DNA of 64,000 nt, taken from contig JALQPE010000044.1 in the NCBI GenBank assembly GCA_030407315.1, forward strand, positions 1 through 64,000, written 5' to 3'. Both the position numbers and the translations under genes were made by a program. The notes under the pieces were generated by a model. That model was not told the origin of the DNA. It saw only the letters and a program-made list of their open reading frames with translations, and made no database searches. Positions 50,354 to 61,700 of the stretch are shown in pieces (the stretch's first letter is position 1; the number at the start of each line of letters is the position of its first letter). This DNA comes from Asparagopsis taxiformis. Its lineage: Eukaryota; Rhodophyta; Florideophyceae; Bonnemaisoniales; Bonnemaisoniaceae.

Positions 50354-50432
50354 ATTATGCTACACGTGTTATGGTCAGCGTTTGCACGAGTGTATTTGTG
50401 CAGATGGCTTGTGGGTGGTCGTGAACCGGTGA
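50172..50432 (+). CDS. Small cysteine-rich, possibly secreted protein
   Basis: ATG 50172 opens an 86-codon frame. The first 30 residues have a basic start and a mildly hydrophobic stretch (GLCFSVFASSNVSLAQ) that could be a signal peptide. The rest holds eight cysteines in pairs and spacings typical of disulfide-rich peptides (CGC, GC, TC, LCYTC, ECIC). The last dozen codons lie in the first unit of the following minisatellite. No family is recognised, and a chance ORF is a real alternative. Confidence 0.3.
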   Translation: MMTSTALKVGKAPMGLCFSVFASSNVSLAQCGCSVRDSNGDPKLGCTEGRAGDEHTCSQDTLCYTCYGQRLHECICADGLWVVVNR

Positions 50433-50858
50433 CGAAGTCGACACGTGCGTAGCTGCGCAAATAGCTCGTCGGTGGTCGTGAAACCGGTGACAAGGTCGAC
50501 AGCTGTCCCTCTCTGAAGCCGGGTTGAGCCAGAATTCACTAGACGCGTTCCCACCTTTGCTAGTTGCCGGGTCGAGATGGATAAGATTCCAGGGTTACCT
50601 TTCGTCCTCGGTCGTGCGAGTAGTGACAACATCGACACGTGTGTAGCTGTGCAAATGGCTTGTCGGTGGTAGTGAAACCGGTGACGAGGTTCACACGTGT
50701 GTGGGCGTGCAGCTGGCTCCAGGGTAGTTGTGAAGCCGGTGACGAGGTGCACACGTGTGTAGCTGTGAGAATGGCTTGTCGGTGGTCGTGAAACAGGTGA
50801 CGATGTCGAAATGTGTGTAGTTCGTGCGCAGTCGTGAAGCCGGTGAGCGCCATGTGTT
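50395..50858. repeat. Degenerate minisatellite, units of about 55-60 bp
   Basis: Variants of GGTCGTGAAACCGGTGACGA, GTCGACACGTGTGTAGCTG and TGCAAATGGCTTGTCGGTGG recur in this order about six times between 50395 and 50850, with one unrelated stretch near 50515-50610. Element A (right) is inserted at its end. Confidence 0.8.
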
Positions 50859-51215
50859 CACTACGGTGTTGAAAAGGGGGCCTCAGACAGTACTGCGAGA
50901 CAGTGATTTTTACTGTCTGAGACAGTAAAAATCACTATGCGGCAAATGAAAATTAATGCCACACTTGGAGACAGTGATTTGCACTGTCTGGCAGACAGTA
51001 CGGAACACTGTCTGCAGACAGTAAAAAACACTGTCTCACAGTACTGTCTGAGGCAGTGAATGGAGACAGTAAAAATTAATGATTTATTCAATAGTTGGAT
51101 ATGATGTAATTTACTGTACTGGGCAGTGTTGGCGGATAGTGTTTTGTATTGGCCAAGGCAACATGGCCGGATAGTGAAATACGCTGCCTGGGACAATAGA
51201 TGGAACCAACACGGT
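50859..51215. repeat. CACTA terminus and subterminal region, element A right
   Basis: Starts CACTACGGTGTTGAAAAG followed by GGGGCCTCAGACAGTACTG. Dense AGACAGT/ACTGTCT motifs follow, as in the left copy. Host sequence before 50859 is the minisatellite. Confidence 0.88.
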
Positions 51216-51885
51216 GCACTGTCCTGGGCAGTACCTGGAGACAGTGATTTTCACTGTCCTGGGCAGTACCTGGAGACAGTGATTTTCACTGTCCTGGGCA
51301 GTACCTGGAGACAGTGATTTTCACTGTCCTGGGCAATACCTGGAGACAGTGATTTTCACTGTCCTGGGCAGTACCTGGAGACAGTGATTTTCACTGTCCT
51401 GGGCAGTACCTGTAGACAGTACTTTGTGCTGCCCTGGGCAGTACCTGTAGACAGTACTTTGTGCTGCCCTGGGCAGCACCTGTAGACAGTACTTTTTGCT
51501 GCCCTGGGCAGCACCTGTAGACAGTACTTTGTGCTGCCCTGGGCAGCACCTGTAGACAGTACTTTGTGCTGCCCTGGGCAGCACCTGTAGACAGTACTTT
51601 GTGCTGCCCTGGGCAGCACCTGTAGACAGTACTTTGTGCTGCCCTGGGCAGCACCTGTAGACAGTATTTCGTGCTGCCCTGGGCAGCACCTGTAGACAGT
51701 ATTTCGTGCTGCCCTGGGCAGCACCTGTAGACAGTACTTTGTGCTGCCCTGGGCAGCACCTGTAGACAGTATTTCGTGCTGCCCTGGGCAGCACCTGGAG
51801 ACAGTATTTCGTGCTGCCCTGGGCAGCACCTGGAGACAGTATTTCGTGCTGCCCTGGGCAGCACCTGGAGACAGTAAAAGTAGTG
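51216..51885. repeat. 35-bp tandem repeat, element A right (about 19 units)
   Basis: About six CACTGTCCTGGGCAGTACCTG-type units are followed by about thirteen GTGCTGCCCTGGGCAGCACC-type units at 35-base spacing. The left copy has about eleven units in total, so the block differs by exactly 280 bases between the arms. Confidence 0.93.
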
Positions 51886-52246
51886 TCCTGATATAGTAAA
51901 ATTCGGTGTCTGGGAGTGGTGGATGAGATGGAGCGTCACGCTGTCGTGGGCATCTTTCTGGGGTAGAGGAAGGCAGTTCTAGCGCTATGAGGATGGGGCA
52001 TGGACGGTATTCATATGGGAATGGACAGAATAGTACGGCTAGGAATTTTTATTTCGTAGTGACTATGAGCTAGCGAGAGGTATACGCGGTAGGATAGGTA
52101 GCAATCTAAGAGGGTGCGATATGGGAAGCTTCACTCTGGATTTGTTTATTTGCGCAGGCTACATTGAGAATAAACAATCCCTATGTTAAAAATGCTACTA
52201 CAACTAACACTATTCCGACGAGTAAAACTAAAACTACTAGAAAAGT

Positions 52247-52582
52247 CTAGAAATCTATCAACTGATTGAGCTGCATGAATAAGCTAGGAAATGAAGAGAA
52301 GAAGAAAAAATGATGTAGAGAAAGGAAACAAGTTAGTGACGTTGAATTGGAGAGGGAAATTGATGGTGATTAGGAGACTAACGTACCTTAACAAATACCA
52401 TTGCATCCCAAATTGAGATATGTACTCACAGGCAGAAAAGAAAATTAGTGGAGAAGTGGTAAGAGAGAAAGATAAATGAAAGTAGAATTGGAACACTCAC
52501 CGACTGGAAACCTGAGAAAGAGAAAACGAATAGAAAACTGGGTTAGTGGCGTGAGTTGTGGAAACGTACCATCATGGTTCAT
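52247..52582 (-). ncRNA. Candidate spliced transcript opposite to the transposase (element A right)
   Basis: The same three intron-like units as in the left copy, here on the minus strand: 52569-52512, 52500-52425 and 52386-52284. Donors, CACTAAY branch-like sites and acceptors look unchanged, and the 32-codon joined frame is kept. This copy is recent, so its identity is not independent evidence of selection. Confidence 0.5.
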
Positions 52583-52718
52583 ATCCGTCGGAGACAAAGC
52601 AACAACTTTGGCCTTGGGAGCCGTATTGATGATCTAAAACTTACGCTTTGGAAGCAGTTTAGATGATCTATACGGCTTCCACGGCCAGGGTTGTTGCTTT
52701 GCTTCCGACGGATATGAA
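52578..52718. repeat. Imperfect foldback upstream of transposase (element A right)
   Basis: TTCATATCCGTCGGAGACAA at 52578 pairs with TTGCTTCCGACGGATATGAA ending at 52718, with further pairing inside and a loop near 52640-52657. It matches 15176-15316 inverted. Confidence 0.8.
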
Positions 52719-53677
52719 GATGGAAACAGGGATCTCCAGAATCTGTTGTTTAAGTAGCACTCTGCGGGCGGAAATGACGTGTACTCTAACAATAGAGGGA
52801 TGAATTTGAAACGGAGCGGTGCGATGGGAGGCCCAGAAAAACGATACCTAGGGTGCGAATTACGCTTTGAAGCACATGACCTGGCAGAACAGGCGCAAAA
52901 TTATTGTATCTTCTACCGCCTTCTCTAGTCTATAATGACGTCATCACTACAGAAATATAGGAAAAACACTAGCATATCGGGCCTACTGGAAAGGGGGAGG
53001 CGAGGAGTAGGAAAAATGGCGCACTTTCCTGGACGAGGAGTCCGCGCTTCCAGTGATGATTTGGACGGTATATATCGATGACGTCATTGCATGCTCTGAG
53101 CACACTTGGCAGGCAGTCAAAGCGGGCCACGTGGATGTGGGCGGCTAGGAAACAGCAGTGTGGGAGAAATTTTATAATTTTCATGTTGCAAGCGAGCAGT
53201 GAATCTGCATTGCAATATATAAATTTATGCTAATTTAAGATATCACACCGAGTACGATTCAACGAGAGATTGTGCTTTCAACTTGTAAATAGGGCCGAAA
53301 ATGGTAGAGTATACGAGTAGGAAGTACGTGTATGAGAAAATCAGATTCAGTATTAGTGCCTAGAGCATCACTGCGAAATAAACGGCCGTTTTCCGGAAAT
53401 GGATACATCTTGGCTGGGTTTGTGGTTAGGGGATGCGATACAAGATAGCAAAACGATGTTGAGTCCGGATGAAATAGCAATCAATGTGCATAAAGCAATG
53501 AGCATAGGGCAAAGCATTGTGGTGAACCAGTTCATTGGATCGAATGAAAGCCTGGAAAGGTTTCGTAACGGTTAAAAGTAGTAGTACTGTATTGAGATAG
53601 TAGTCATGTCATAGAAGTTTAGAGTTGTATTCTATGCAACAAAACTGAGCGAAGAAGAAAAGAACAAAAACATCAAG

Positions 53678-56600
53678 ATGGCTCCGAGACGGACTCCTAT
53701 TCGAAAGAAAACCACAAGTCGTAGGACAAAGGCGAGATTCGATTCACTCAATGTGGCCAGTCCCAGTAAACAGCTTCCTGGGAAACTGCAGGGAGAAATC
53801 CGCAGCAGTGATGCAGCCTGCATGAACAAAGAAATCCCGAGAGGTAATGAGCTACGACGTGAGTGTACCACAGATGACCTATTGGAGTCCCCAATCCCTA
53901 TGGGTGACACAATAGAAGGTTGTATTGATGTGTACAGCAACAACGATGAAGCTGGAAGTGACATCTACGTAGCATCGAGCACGCTAATGGAATCGGAAGA
54001 AGCAACCGGACGAGGTTCTGATTCCATTTCAACTGGAGGCCCGATAGACCGAAATGCTGGGGATGAAGCATGTGGTGATTTCAAGGCATTACTACAATGG
54101 CCTGCGATGTATGGGGCTCTTCAGCTGAGTGGAACTCAAAGAATGACAAGAGCCCACTATGAAGGTACCCTGTTCGGAATGAATTTCCGCAGAGATCCAA
54201 GTGAGCACGTCCCGTCGGACTCTGTGATGCGACAGAAGATACTACCATTCTTGAGGAAACACTGCTATGCAAAGAGCTGTGACATCGAGTTTCCGATAGA
54301 CCTTCGAAAGAGCGGAGCAAGAGCTGCACAGCATCGAGGTGCAGTAGGAACCCGTGGAACAACAGATGACAGAGACAATTGTGGAGGAATGGCGAAAGTT
54401 CGTATTGTACTCCCAAGCACATGGGCTCTGAAAGATGTCCAGACTCGACCAATCTTTGAATCATTCCGCAGTGATGCGAACAATCGAAGCTCAGAAGGAG
54501 AAAAATCAACCGCAGAGTGCAGCATTGAAGATTCGTTCATTGCAAAGTGCAGGAGGGGTGTTTTGAGCGACCCATTCGTTCGCACAGCAGTTGTTCCCAT
54601 TGACAGCGATGGGAAAAAGGGTTTGAAGCACATTTATGTACCTGATGGAACAGCAATTCGAATCCGATGTCATCCAGGAGCTCGTCAGGTTGCCGTCATC
54701 GAAAGAGCAAAAGGGTTCAGGAAGAATGACAGAGATGGTGGGAAACCGAAGAGGAGAAGAGTGGCGGTTACGTCGTTGTGGGAACTTCATGCTAGGACCA
54801 TAGTTACCTATGAGGCTCGACACGACGGTGAGCATGATGTGCATGTCGAAAAATATCTGCAGCCGCGAATGTCACATCTATTGGAATGGGAGAGGCAGCA
54901 TGCTCTGCGAGCGATATCGCAATGTGTAATCGGAGCAGGAGCCAAGGGAAAAGGAACACGAGCTGGGGACGTGATAACCGTTCTATTACCAATTGGAATG
55001 GAAGAGGGTGATATTGTTCCACACGTCGTATTGGTGAACAGGTATTTGAAAGAGCAGGTCGGAGAAGCATCCACCATGTTACTTTGCTTTTCACCGGGCG
55101 CGAGCTTTGCTGAAGCCAGAAACCCGCCCGATAGACTAGGAAGCCCCAACTATGAAGAAATTCGTGTTTCAGGGGTGTTCTCGGATGGTTTCGGAGACCA
55201 CAGGTCGCAATGGCACCCAGCGTCTCCGCGAGAAGATGCACCATGTTGGGGAAAGCTGGAGGATGGTCGAAACTACTTTGTTTACCGATTTCTCCTTTAC
55301 ACGGATGACTTTGAACCATTCACAAGCAGGAAGGGAAGTTTTGGTGGATGCTATATGTTACCTCTCAATCTACCGCCTCGGAAAAGGGGAAGCTACCAAG
55401 CGGTTCGAGTGATTGGTTTGCCACCTCCGGGAGTGTCCACAAATTGTGTATTGCGATATATCGTTCAAGATATAGTGCGAGGAAGCACAGAGGGTTTCCC
55501 AACGAAAAATGCAGAGGGAGAAGATATTGTGGTATTTCTAGACCCAGTGGGGAGCATTGGAGACTATCCTGCAGTTTCACATACCCTGGATGTTCTTGGA
55601 CACACATCAAACTCTCCGTGCCACATCTGCAGTTTCCGCAAATATGACCTGAGCAGTACTGGTGGCACGAAGAATGCATACACTTCGGTAGTGAACGGGC
55701 AAACATCGACGCATGCCAGGAGCAAGTATCGGAATGCATCGACACGTAAGGATGCCACAGAAACCCAGCTTCGCACTCTCGGACTGGCTGCAGAAGAAGG
55801 GGAAGATTTACCATTTCATGTCCTGAGCACTTCCTTGGAAGCAGTGCAGGAAGAAGTACCGAAGACGGAAAACGGAGTTTCAGTTGTCCCAGCAATTTTT
55901 GACCCGTACCGTTCCGCAGTGATAGCACCTGACCATCTATTGTCTGGACTGGCACAAGATGTACTGAACGCTTGTATTTCAGCTGCCAGCCCACGAATTC
56001 GAGAGGTAGCTGAATTGCAAATTCTGGGCGCTCTGAAGAAGTTCAGGATGGGAAGGCAGAACCGTTTATTTGGAACCAACAATCTGCTTTCCATGAACAT
56101 GAGTGACATATTCAGTGTGCTTCTGATAGCACCTATGGCATTCGAAAACGCAGCTCGAATGATGGATGGGAAAGGGGAAGGTCATCGTGAAAAATTTGAT
56201 GGGGCCGTCAAACTAGTAGTGATGTTTCAGAAGCTGGTTTCGTGTATTAGTTTCATGCCCGTATGGTGGAAAGACGGTCCCCATGAAGTAGAGACGGCTG
56301 ACGGAGAAGGTGGCAGGAATGAATACATTCTGGGAAGAACTGTAGACTACGTGGAGACGTTGAATGAGTATTGTCGGAAAGTGAAGGGAGCAGGAGCACA
56401 TTTGGACAAGCCTAATGTTCATCGTCTTGTCGAGTTTTGTGTTCATACGCTTCCTGCCTACGGCTCTGTGAAGCACGTGCAGGAGCTTATATTCGAACGG
56501 ATGCATCAGCCGCTGAAGAAAGGTGTGAGAATGTCCAATCACCAAAGCGAACAGCTTTCAGCGCTGGAATTAGTTCTTGCGGATGACTGGCAGACGAGAG

Positions 56601-57481
56601 TGGCCATTGTTTTGCGCGAAATCGGCATGGAGCCACAACATTGGTCCTCGTCCGAATGCTCTCAAATGGTCAACGTTCTTTCACAGGAGCTAGGGAGAGA
56701 AATAGATGTGGAAGACGAGGTAGTGAAAAACTGCTTCCAGGAACCGGTTCTCCAGCTTCTCTCCCAGCGTCGAGGAAAGATATTGTCGGCGGATGGTGAA
56801 ATTGTGACGTGGAGAGGGCATGGAGGTATATCTATTGACGAGGTCAAGGAGTACATGAATGGAAAATGTGATATGGCAGAGGGTGCTGTAGGTGTTTTCA
56901 AACGGTTCTTTACCGAAAGGTACGGAAGCGGAACAAGCGGGTGTGGAAAGTATGCCGAATGGGTGAGAAGAGTTTCTAGAAGCACTACGACAGAGTGGGG
57001 AAGGAAAACAGTGCAGAGGTCTGGCTCTCTAGAATCAGGAGCTATCATCCATGCTGTTTGCCCTGAACAGATGAAATGTGAGGATGGTGCAACTTCACAA
57101 GCGATTCTGTACCCGGCGTCTCGTCTCACATCAGAGATAATGCGGGGAAGAATTAATTATGAACCGCGGTTTTTTATTGTTCTAGCGTTCTTTATCCTGA
57201 GGAACGAGAGTGCGAGAGATGAGCAAGGTACAGCTTATGGAGTTTGCCTGGGTTTGCAAAAAACTGATGAAGGAGTGTTCAAGGTCGAAGAGAGGCGACG
57301 AACAGTAATTGTGGAGATGAGTGAGGGAGTCACTGAGGTGTTTGGTATGCACTATTGCAATGGGAGTGTATGCGAATATGATGAGAACATGAGGGAGGTA
57401 AGGCACGGACCCGGACTGCTGGAGGGTGGAGAGATATATGCACTATGTAGGCGAGACGGATTTCCACCGAGGGCTGCATGA
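53678..57481 (+). CDS. CACTA/CMC-type DDE transposase, element A right copy
   Basis: An intact 1267-codon frame from ATG 53678, almost identical to the left copy; seen differences are Ser for Ala (FESFRSD) and Ile for Val (GEDIVVF). Catalytic-type blocks: LLYTDDFEPF near residue 537, GDYPAVSHTLD with CHIC near 628-652, and FERMHQPLK near 938. CACTA transposases recognise the terminal and subterminal repeats and move the element. An intact frame in both copies and sharp CACTA ends suggest recent activity. The next gene downstream on the same strand is ParB-Ox1, with palindrome array 4 between them. Confidence 0.83.
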   Translation: MAPRRTPIRKKTTSRRTKARFDSLNVASPSKQLPGKLQGEIRSSDAACMNKEIPRGNELRRECTTDDLLESPIPMGDTIEGCIDVYSNNDEAGSDIYVASSTLMESEEATGRGSDSISTGGPIDRNAGDEACGDFKALLQWPAMYGALQLSGTQRMTRAHYEGTLFGMNFRRDPSEHVPSDSVMRQKILPFLRKHCYAKSCDIEFPIDLRKSGARAAQHRGAVGTRGTTDDRDNCGGMAKVRIVLPSTWALKDVQTRPIFESFRSDANNRSSEGEKSTAECSIEDSFIAKCRRGVLSDPFVRTAVVPIDSDGKKGLKHIYVPDGTAIRIRCHPGARQVAVIERAKGFRKNDRDGGKPKRRRVAVTSLWELHARTIVTYEARHDGEHDVHVEKYLQPRMSHLLEWERQHALRAISQCVIGAGAKGKGTRAGDVITVLLPIGMEEGDIVPHVVLVNRYLKEQVGEASTMLLCFSPGASFAEARNPPDRLGSPNYEEIRVSGVFSDGFGDHRSQWHPASPREDAPCWGKLEDGRNYFVYRFLLYTDDFEPFTSRKGSFGGCYMLPLNLPPRKRGSYQAVRVIGLPPPGVSTNCVLRYIVQDIVRGSTEGFPTKNAEGEDIVVFLDPVGSIGDYPAVSHTLDVLGHTSNSPCHICSFRKYDLSSTGGTKNAYTSVVNGQTSTHARSKYRNASTRKDATETQLRTLGLAAEEGEDLPFHVLSTSLEAVQEEVPKTENGVSVVPAIFDPYRSAVIAPDHLLSGLAQDVLNACISAASPRIREVAELQILGALKKFRMGRQNRLFGTNNLLSMNMSDIFSVLLIAPMAFENAARMMDGKGEGHREKFDGAVKLVVMFQKLVSCISFMPVWWKDGPHEVETADGEGGRNEYILGRTVDYVETLNEYCRKVKGAGAHLDKPNVHRLVEFCVHTLPAYGSVKHVQELIFERMHQPLKKGVRMSNHQSEQLSALELVLADDWQTRVAIVLREIGMEPQHWSSSECSQMVNVLSQELGREIDVEDEVVKNCFQEPVLQLLSQRRGKILSADGEIVTWRGHGGISIDEVKEYMNGKCDMAEGAVGVFKRFFTERYGSGTSGCGKYAEWVRRVSRSTTTEWGRKTVQRSGSLESGAIIHAVCPEQMKCEDGATSQAILYPASRLTSEIMRGRINYEPRFFIVLAFFILRNESARDEQGTAYGVCLGLQKTDEGVFKVEERRRTVIVEMSEGVTEVFGMHYCNGSVCEYDENMREVRHGPGLLEGGEIYALCRRDGFPPRAA

Positions 57482-57601
57482 TTTTTAGGGAAGAATAAAA
57501 TGAATAACCAGATGCATCACATATGAATTGTACACTCTAGGGCGGTGGTGGATTGGTGCAAAGTAGTGGGGAGAGGATCTGAGAGGATGGAGGGAGGTAT
57601 G

Positions 57602-58030
57602 CTTACAGCAAAGTCATCGTTACGATGACTTTGCTGTAAGAAAACGTTTCCATTACAGTGGCCAAGAATGTTTTACCGGGTAAAAAAATCGTGGCAGCTG
57701 TAATGATTTGCTTTCTTACAGCAAAGTCATCGTAACGATGACTTTGCTGTAAGGAACCGTTTCCTTGCAGTGGCCGAAGAATTTTTTACCGGGTAAAAAA
57801 TCAGCAAGAAATTTTACCGGGTAAAAAAATTGTGGCCGCTGTAATGATTTGCTTTCTTACAGCAAAGTCATCGTTACGATGACTTTGCTGTAAGAAAACG
57901 TTTCATTACAGCGGCCACAATTTTTTACCCGGTAAAGAAATCATGGCTGCTGTAATGTTTTCTTTTCTTACAGCAAAGTCATCGTAACGATGACTTTGCT
58001 GTAAGAAAACGTTTCATTACAGCAAATTCA
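57602..58030. repeat. Palindrome array 4, element A right, complete version
   Basis: Four H1 palindromes near 57602, 57716, 57856 and 57966 have alternating centres (tta, taa, tta, taa). They alternate with H2 palindromes carrying TTTACCGGGTAAA-type cores. The left copy has lost one H1 of this set. A half-unit (CATTACAGCAAATTCATCG) ends the array. Confidence 0.9.
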
Positions 58031-58704
58031 TCGATAGTTAAGGTTAAGTAACCAACTTTAGGATGTCCAGAGGACCTGCTCGTTGTAAGGAATAAGGAAT
58101 ATTGATCAACTGACGAAGAGGAAGCATTTTGAATCGACTAGGGTAGGAACGCAATGAGATTTGGTATGCAAGAAAACTGAATCGCAGTAGTGAATAGGTA
58201 GTTGAAATGAATTCATATTGATGTTCTTTGGTGTATTGTCCATTGGAGCACATTGAAAACCATTTATATGATCACCGTTTAAATAGTCTATGAATCCTTT
58301 GCAGCCGAGTACGCCAATAGGAAGAAATTCAAGCAGTGGCCTGCACGGGAACCGTTCATTTGTGAGTAGCAAAAGTTAGTGTAGAAATGAATTTTTCAGA
58401 CTTGTAGGAGAGGTGGATCGTAGTAAATGTATAAAACTCACGTAGAATCGATTGATAGGAATCAATGGTACGGAAGAAGAAGCGAGGTGGAGAGTGTGGA
58501 TGAAATAGGTTGTTGGAATATGAATGATAATTGACGTGGTGAGGTAAACGGGTTCGATTGCATTATATGCGCTAGAGGTACATACTATTAGGTGTAGATT
58601 GATGGAAAGGGCTAAACGCTTTGTGGAGGTATCAGGATCAGGTAGAGTCAGAGGTGCTGAGCGGGTGCAGCGTAAGGTTCATCAGGACTGAACGTAGGTA
58701 GGGA
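58031..58704. promoter_or_regulatory. 5' region of ParB-Ox1, element A right
   Basis: About 670 non-coding bases before the ParB-Ox1 ATG, equivalent to 9226-9900. No distinct promoter element is identified. Confidence 0.4.
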
Positions 58705-61700
58705 ATGTCTTGTCCGGACAGTATAAGAGAGGAAGCTGAGAGACGGGAAGCGCACTCGGAGGTACCACAATTGTGGATTTCATCGTCTACACAACATTTG
58801 AACAGAGAACCGATTGAACGAACTGAGATTGCAGGGATTACAATGGGAGACAATAGTATCATGAATACTACAGCGGAGAAGAGCAATTCTCCTTCTGCTG
58901 AAGAGAAAAGCATCACTATTGCTCAGTACAGCTCTTCTAAAGTGCAAGTTGATCCTCGCAAAGTGAAATTTCCGACAGTGACCTCCCGTTTGGTGCGACC
59001 GGGTCGTGTAAACGAACTGGCCAGCATTTTCATGGATAGAGGTTTCTCTACCACTGGAACTATGATTACAGTCTGCAAAATGGAAGATAACGAAGGAGAC
59101 GAGTTTTACTGCATCGATGGCTCTCATCGCATAGCTGCTCTGCAACTATGCCTGGAGAAGTACTCAGGAAAGAACAGGGATTCCTTGGAATTGGTTTGGG
59201 TACAACAGTTGATTGCGCCGAACGGGCGTCTAATTTTCGATGCGCTGGAGGTTCTGAAACTGTCTCTCGAAGCCAATATACAAACTCACGATGTCGCTTC
59301 TGTGAGCATTGCCGACAATGTGTGTGCGGTCATAGAGTTTCTCAGGTTTTCCAACCAGATGGATCTTCCTGTTGTCCGGCTTATTCCTATTCTGAAAGAA
59401 GTGAGCTATATTCTGCCGTCCGACAGGAACCGTTCGGAGAACTCGTATAGGCAGTACATCAACATTGCGAAGGGGTTCAATCGCACAGACAGCGTTGCTT
59501 TCGTGTACTGGAGCTCTATCCCTAGCGTTTACAATGCTTTGGATAGGAACAGAGAAATCGAGGATGCAAGAACCGAGGGAAGAGATCCGGACTTTTCTCG
59601 AATTGACTCTGCCGATATGTACGGGTGCGTGCTCGATCTTGTCAATAACGCAATATTCCGCAATGGCACGGACGGACGCGGGACGCGCGATAAGGAGTGG
59701 TTCCAGTGGTTTGTGCTCGAGATGACAGCGTCGTGGACAAGGATGAGGAGGAAGAGAGGACTTGTCAGAAATATCGGAAGCGGAAGTCCGTTCACGATGC
59801 GCACTTGGCTACTGGCTCTGTTGGCCATCTATGATATGGCAGAGGTCGTCCGCAAGTGGTTGAACTCTGCAACGATGGAGGAATTCGTGCGAACGGATTT
59901 GGCAGCAGAAAACGCGAAGGAGGTCGGGGATAATGATCATCGCATTGGAGAGCGCATTGTATTCGTCCTTGTCGACTTTCATGACGACGTGGTAGACAGT
60001 AGCAGTCTGAGAACCAAGAACGGGATGTTTACAAACAGTTTTTACGACAAACTGGAATATGCTACCGGGACAAAGGCAATGCAGGAGACGAAAGCGGAGG
60101 AGGAGAGGGAACGGAATCGCATGACCCCCGGAGAAATAGAAAAAGCACTTGTTGATGGCGCCAAAGCAGAAGACGAAGAAGCACCTACTGCCGCAGAACA
60201 GGGAAATAATTCTACAGAGAAGGAAACTGTGGAAACTTCTGGTCCTGTTCAAGCAGAAGAAGGAGTATCTGCCGAAGCCCAAGCAGAGCAGGAAGTTTCT
60301 GCTGTTGTGGAGGAAGAACAGGAAATTACTCCAAATGTGGTGGCTGAAGAAGTGATTCCTGCTGTCGCGACGAAAGCAATAGAAGAGGCACCTCTGAGCA
60401 CCCCGAAAGAAGCAGAAGACCGTCCTGCCGCAGCAAAAGAGGGAGGACAGGAACGTCCTGCCACGCGTCTTGCAGCAGCTGAGAAGAGGGAAGCAGAACG
60501 TCTTGCTGTTCTCCAAAAAGAACAGGAACGTCTTTCAGCTTCAAGGGCAGAGCGGGAAAGTCGTGCCAGGGATAATTCGCCGGGAAGGATTGTCAGAGAA
60601 GATCTTCCTCAGGGAAGGAAACAAAGCGGCGATACGCAAAGTCTGGATATCAACTTGGACAATAGTGGTCGCATGGACATAGACACGCCTGGACAACAAG
60701 CTGGAGATGCGCAGAACCGCTCTGTGATATTGAAACTTCGAATCAGGACACCAGAAACTTACAGCACTAGCCCGGCCGAAGTGGACAAGGAGAATTCGGG
60801 AAGAAGCAGGAGTTCTGGTGGAAGCGGCGATGAAAACGAGTCCAGGTTGGATAAGAAGCGAAGAAGGGAAGATACTAGCGCGAAGTTTTCTGAGCCCAAT
60901 ACGCCGGATGACAACATTGAGATTGGGCCTCCCCGGGAAAAGAAGAGTAGAGTCAATGCAAGAGAACGAACGACTGGAGAAGAAGCACCACTCTTCACTG
61001 ACGAGCAAGAAAACTCCCTTCCAGACCGCACATTCGCAGAGGACATACCTGAGAAGCTGCCTTTATGCGTTCCTTCCAACTCGAGAATGAAGTATTATAT
61101 CACAGAAGAAGACATTGATACAATCCGGACGGAGATAATGGAAGCAGCTGCAGGCTACTCTACTTTGGTATGTCCCCTCGGTTCTTGTGAAAGCCAACAA
61201 TACTTCAGCTACCAGAGAAGAATGATCGACGAGCTTGGTTACGTGGTGTTGCAAGACATTTTCTCTTCTACTACAGTGGGAGCAGCTACGCACGAGTTAT
61301 TCACACAGATGGCCAGCACATTCCAAGGTACTACAAGTGGCTCAAGTGCAAGTCAGAAGAACCCGTGGAAACCACTTCGACCGAAAGACAGCACTGGTGT
61401 ATTCAAGACGGACCGGAAAAGCATCTGCGATGACCTTGAGCAAGAAAGCGCGCGGCAGTACAGGAACAAGCTGATTCTGGAGCTAGGTAAGGCGATTTGT
61501 GCGGAGAACCTGAAGCTCGGGTTTGGAAGAGAAGAAGCGGTGGTCTTTCCAGAAACGGGTCTTCGTCTGATTTTGACCGCAGAAGGTAGTCAGGAGCAAC
61601 TTATGCATACCGATGTTCCCGTCCGTGAGGGAACTGGAACTGGTCCTCTCAACTCGCCATCATATTTCATGATGGCTGCTGGTGCGGATGGGTTCATCAT

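Larger units (their letters stand above)
51886..53677. promoter_or_regulatory. 5' region of transposase, element A right
   Basis: The inverted equivalent of the left-arm 5' region. It holds the foldback (52578-52718) and minus-strand splice signals (52284-52569). No other supported gene; the transposase ATG follows at 53678. Confidence 0.5.

Noticed and set aside
16756..50858. One very large transposon or organelle-type inverted repeat with the whole centre as single-copy region
   Set aside because: Both arm boundaries are CACTA termini facing the centre with different flanks, so the arms are two elements and the centre is the host region between them.
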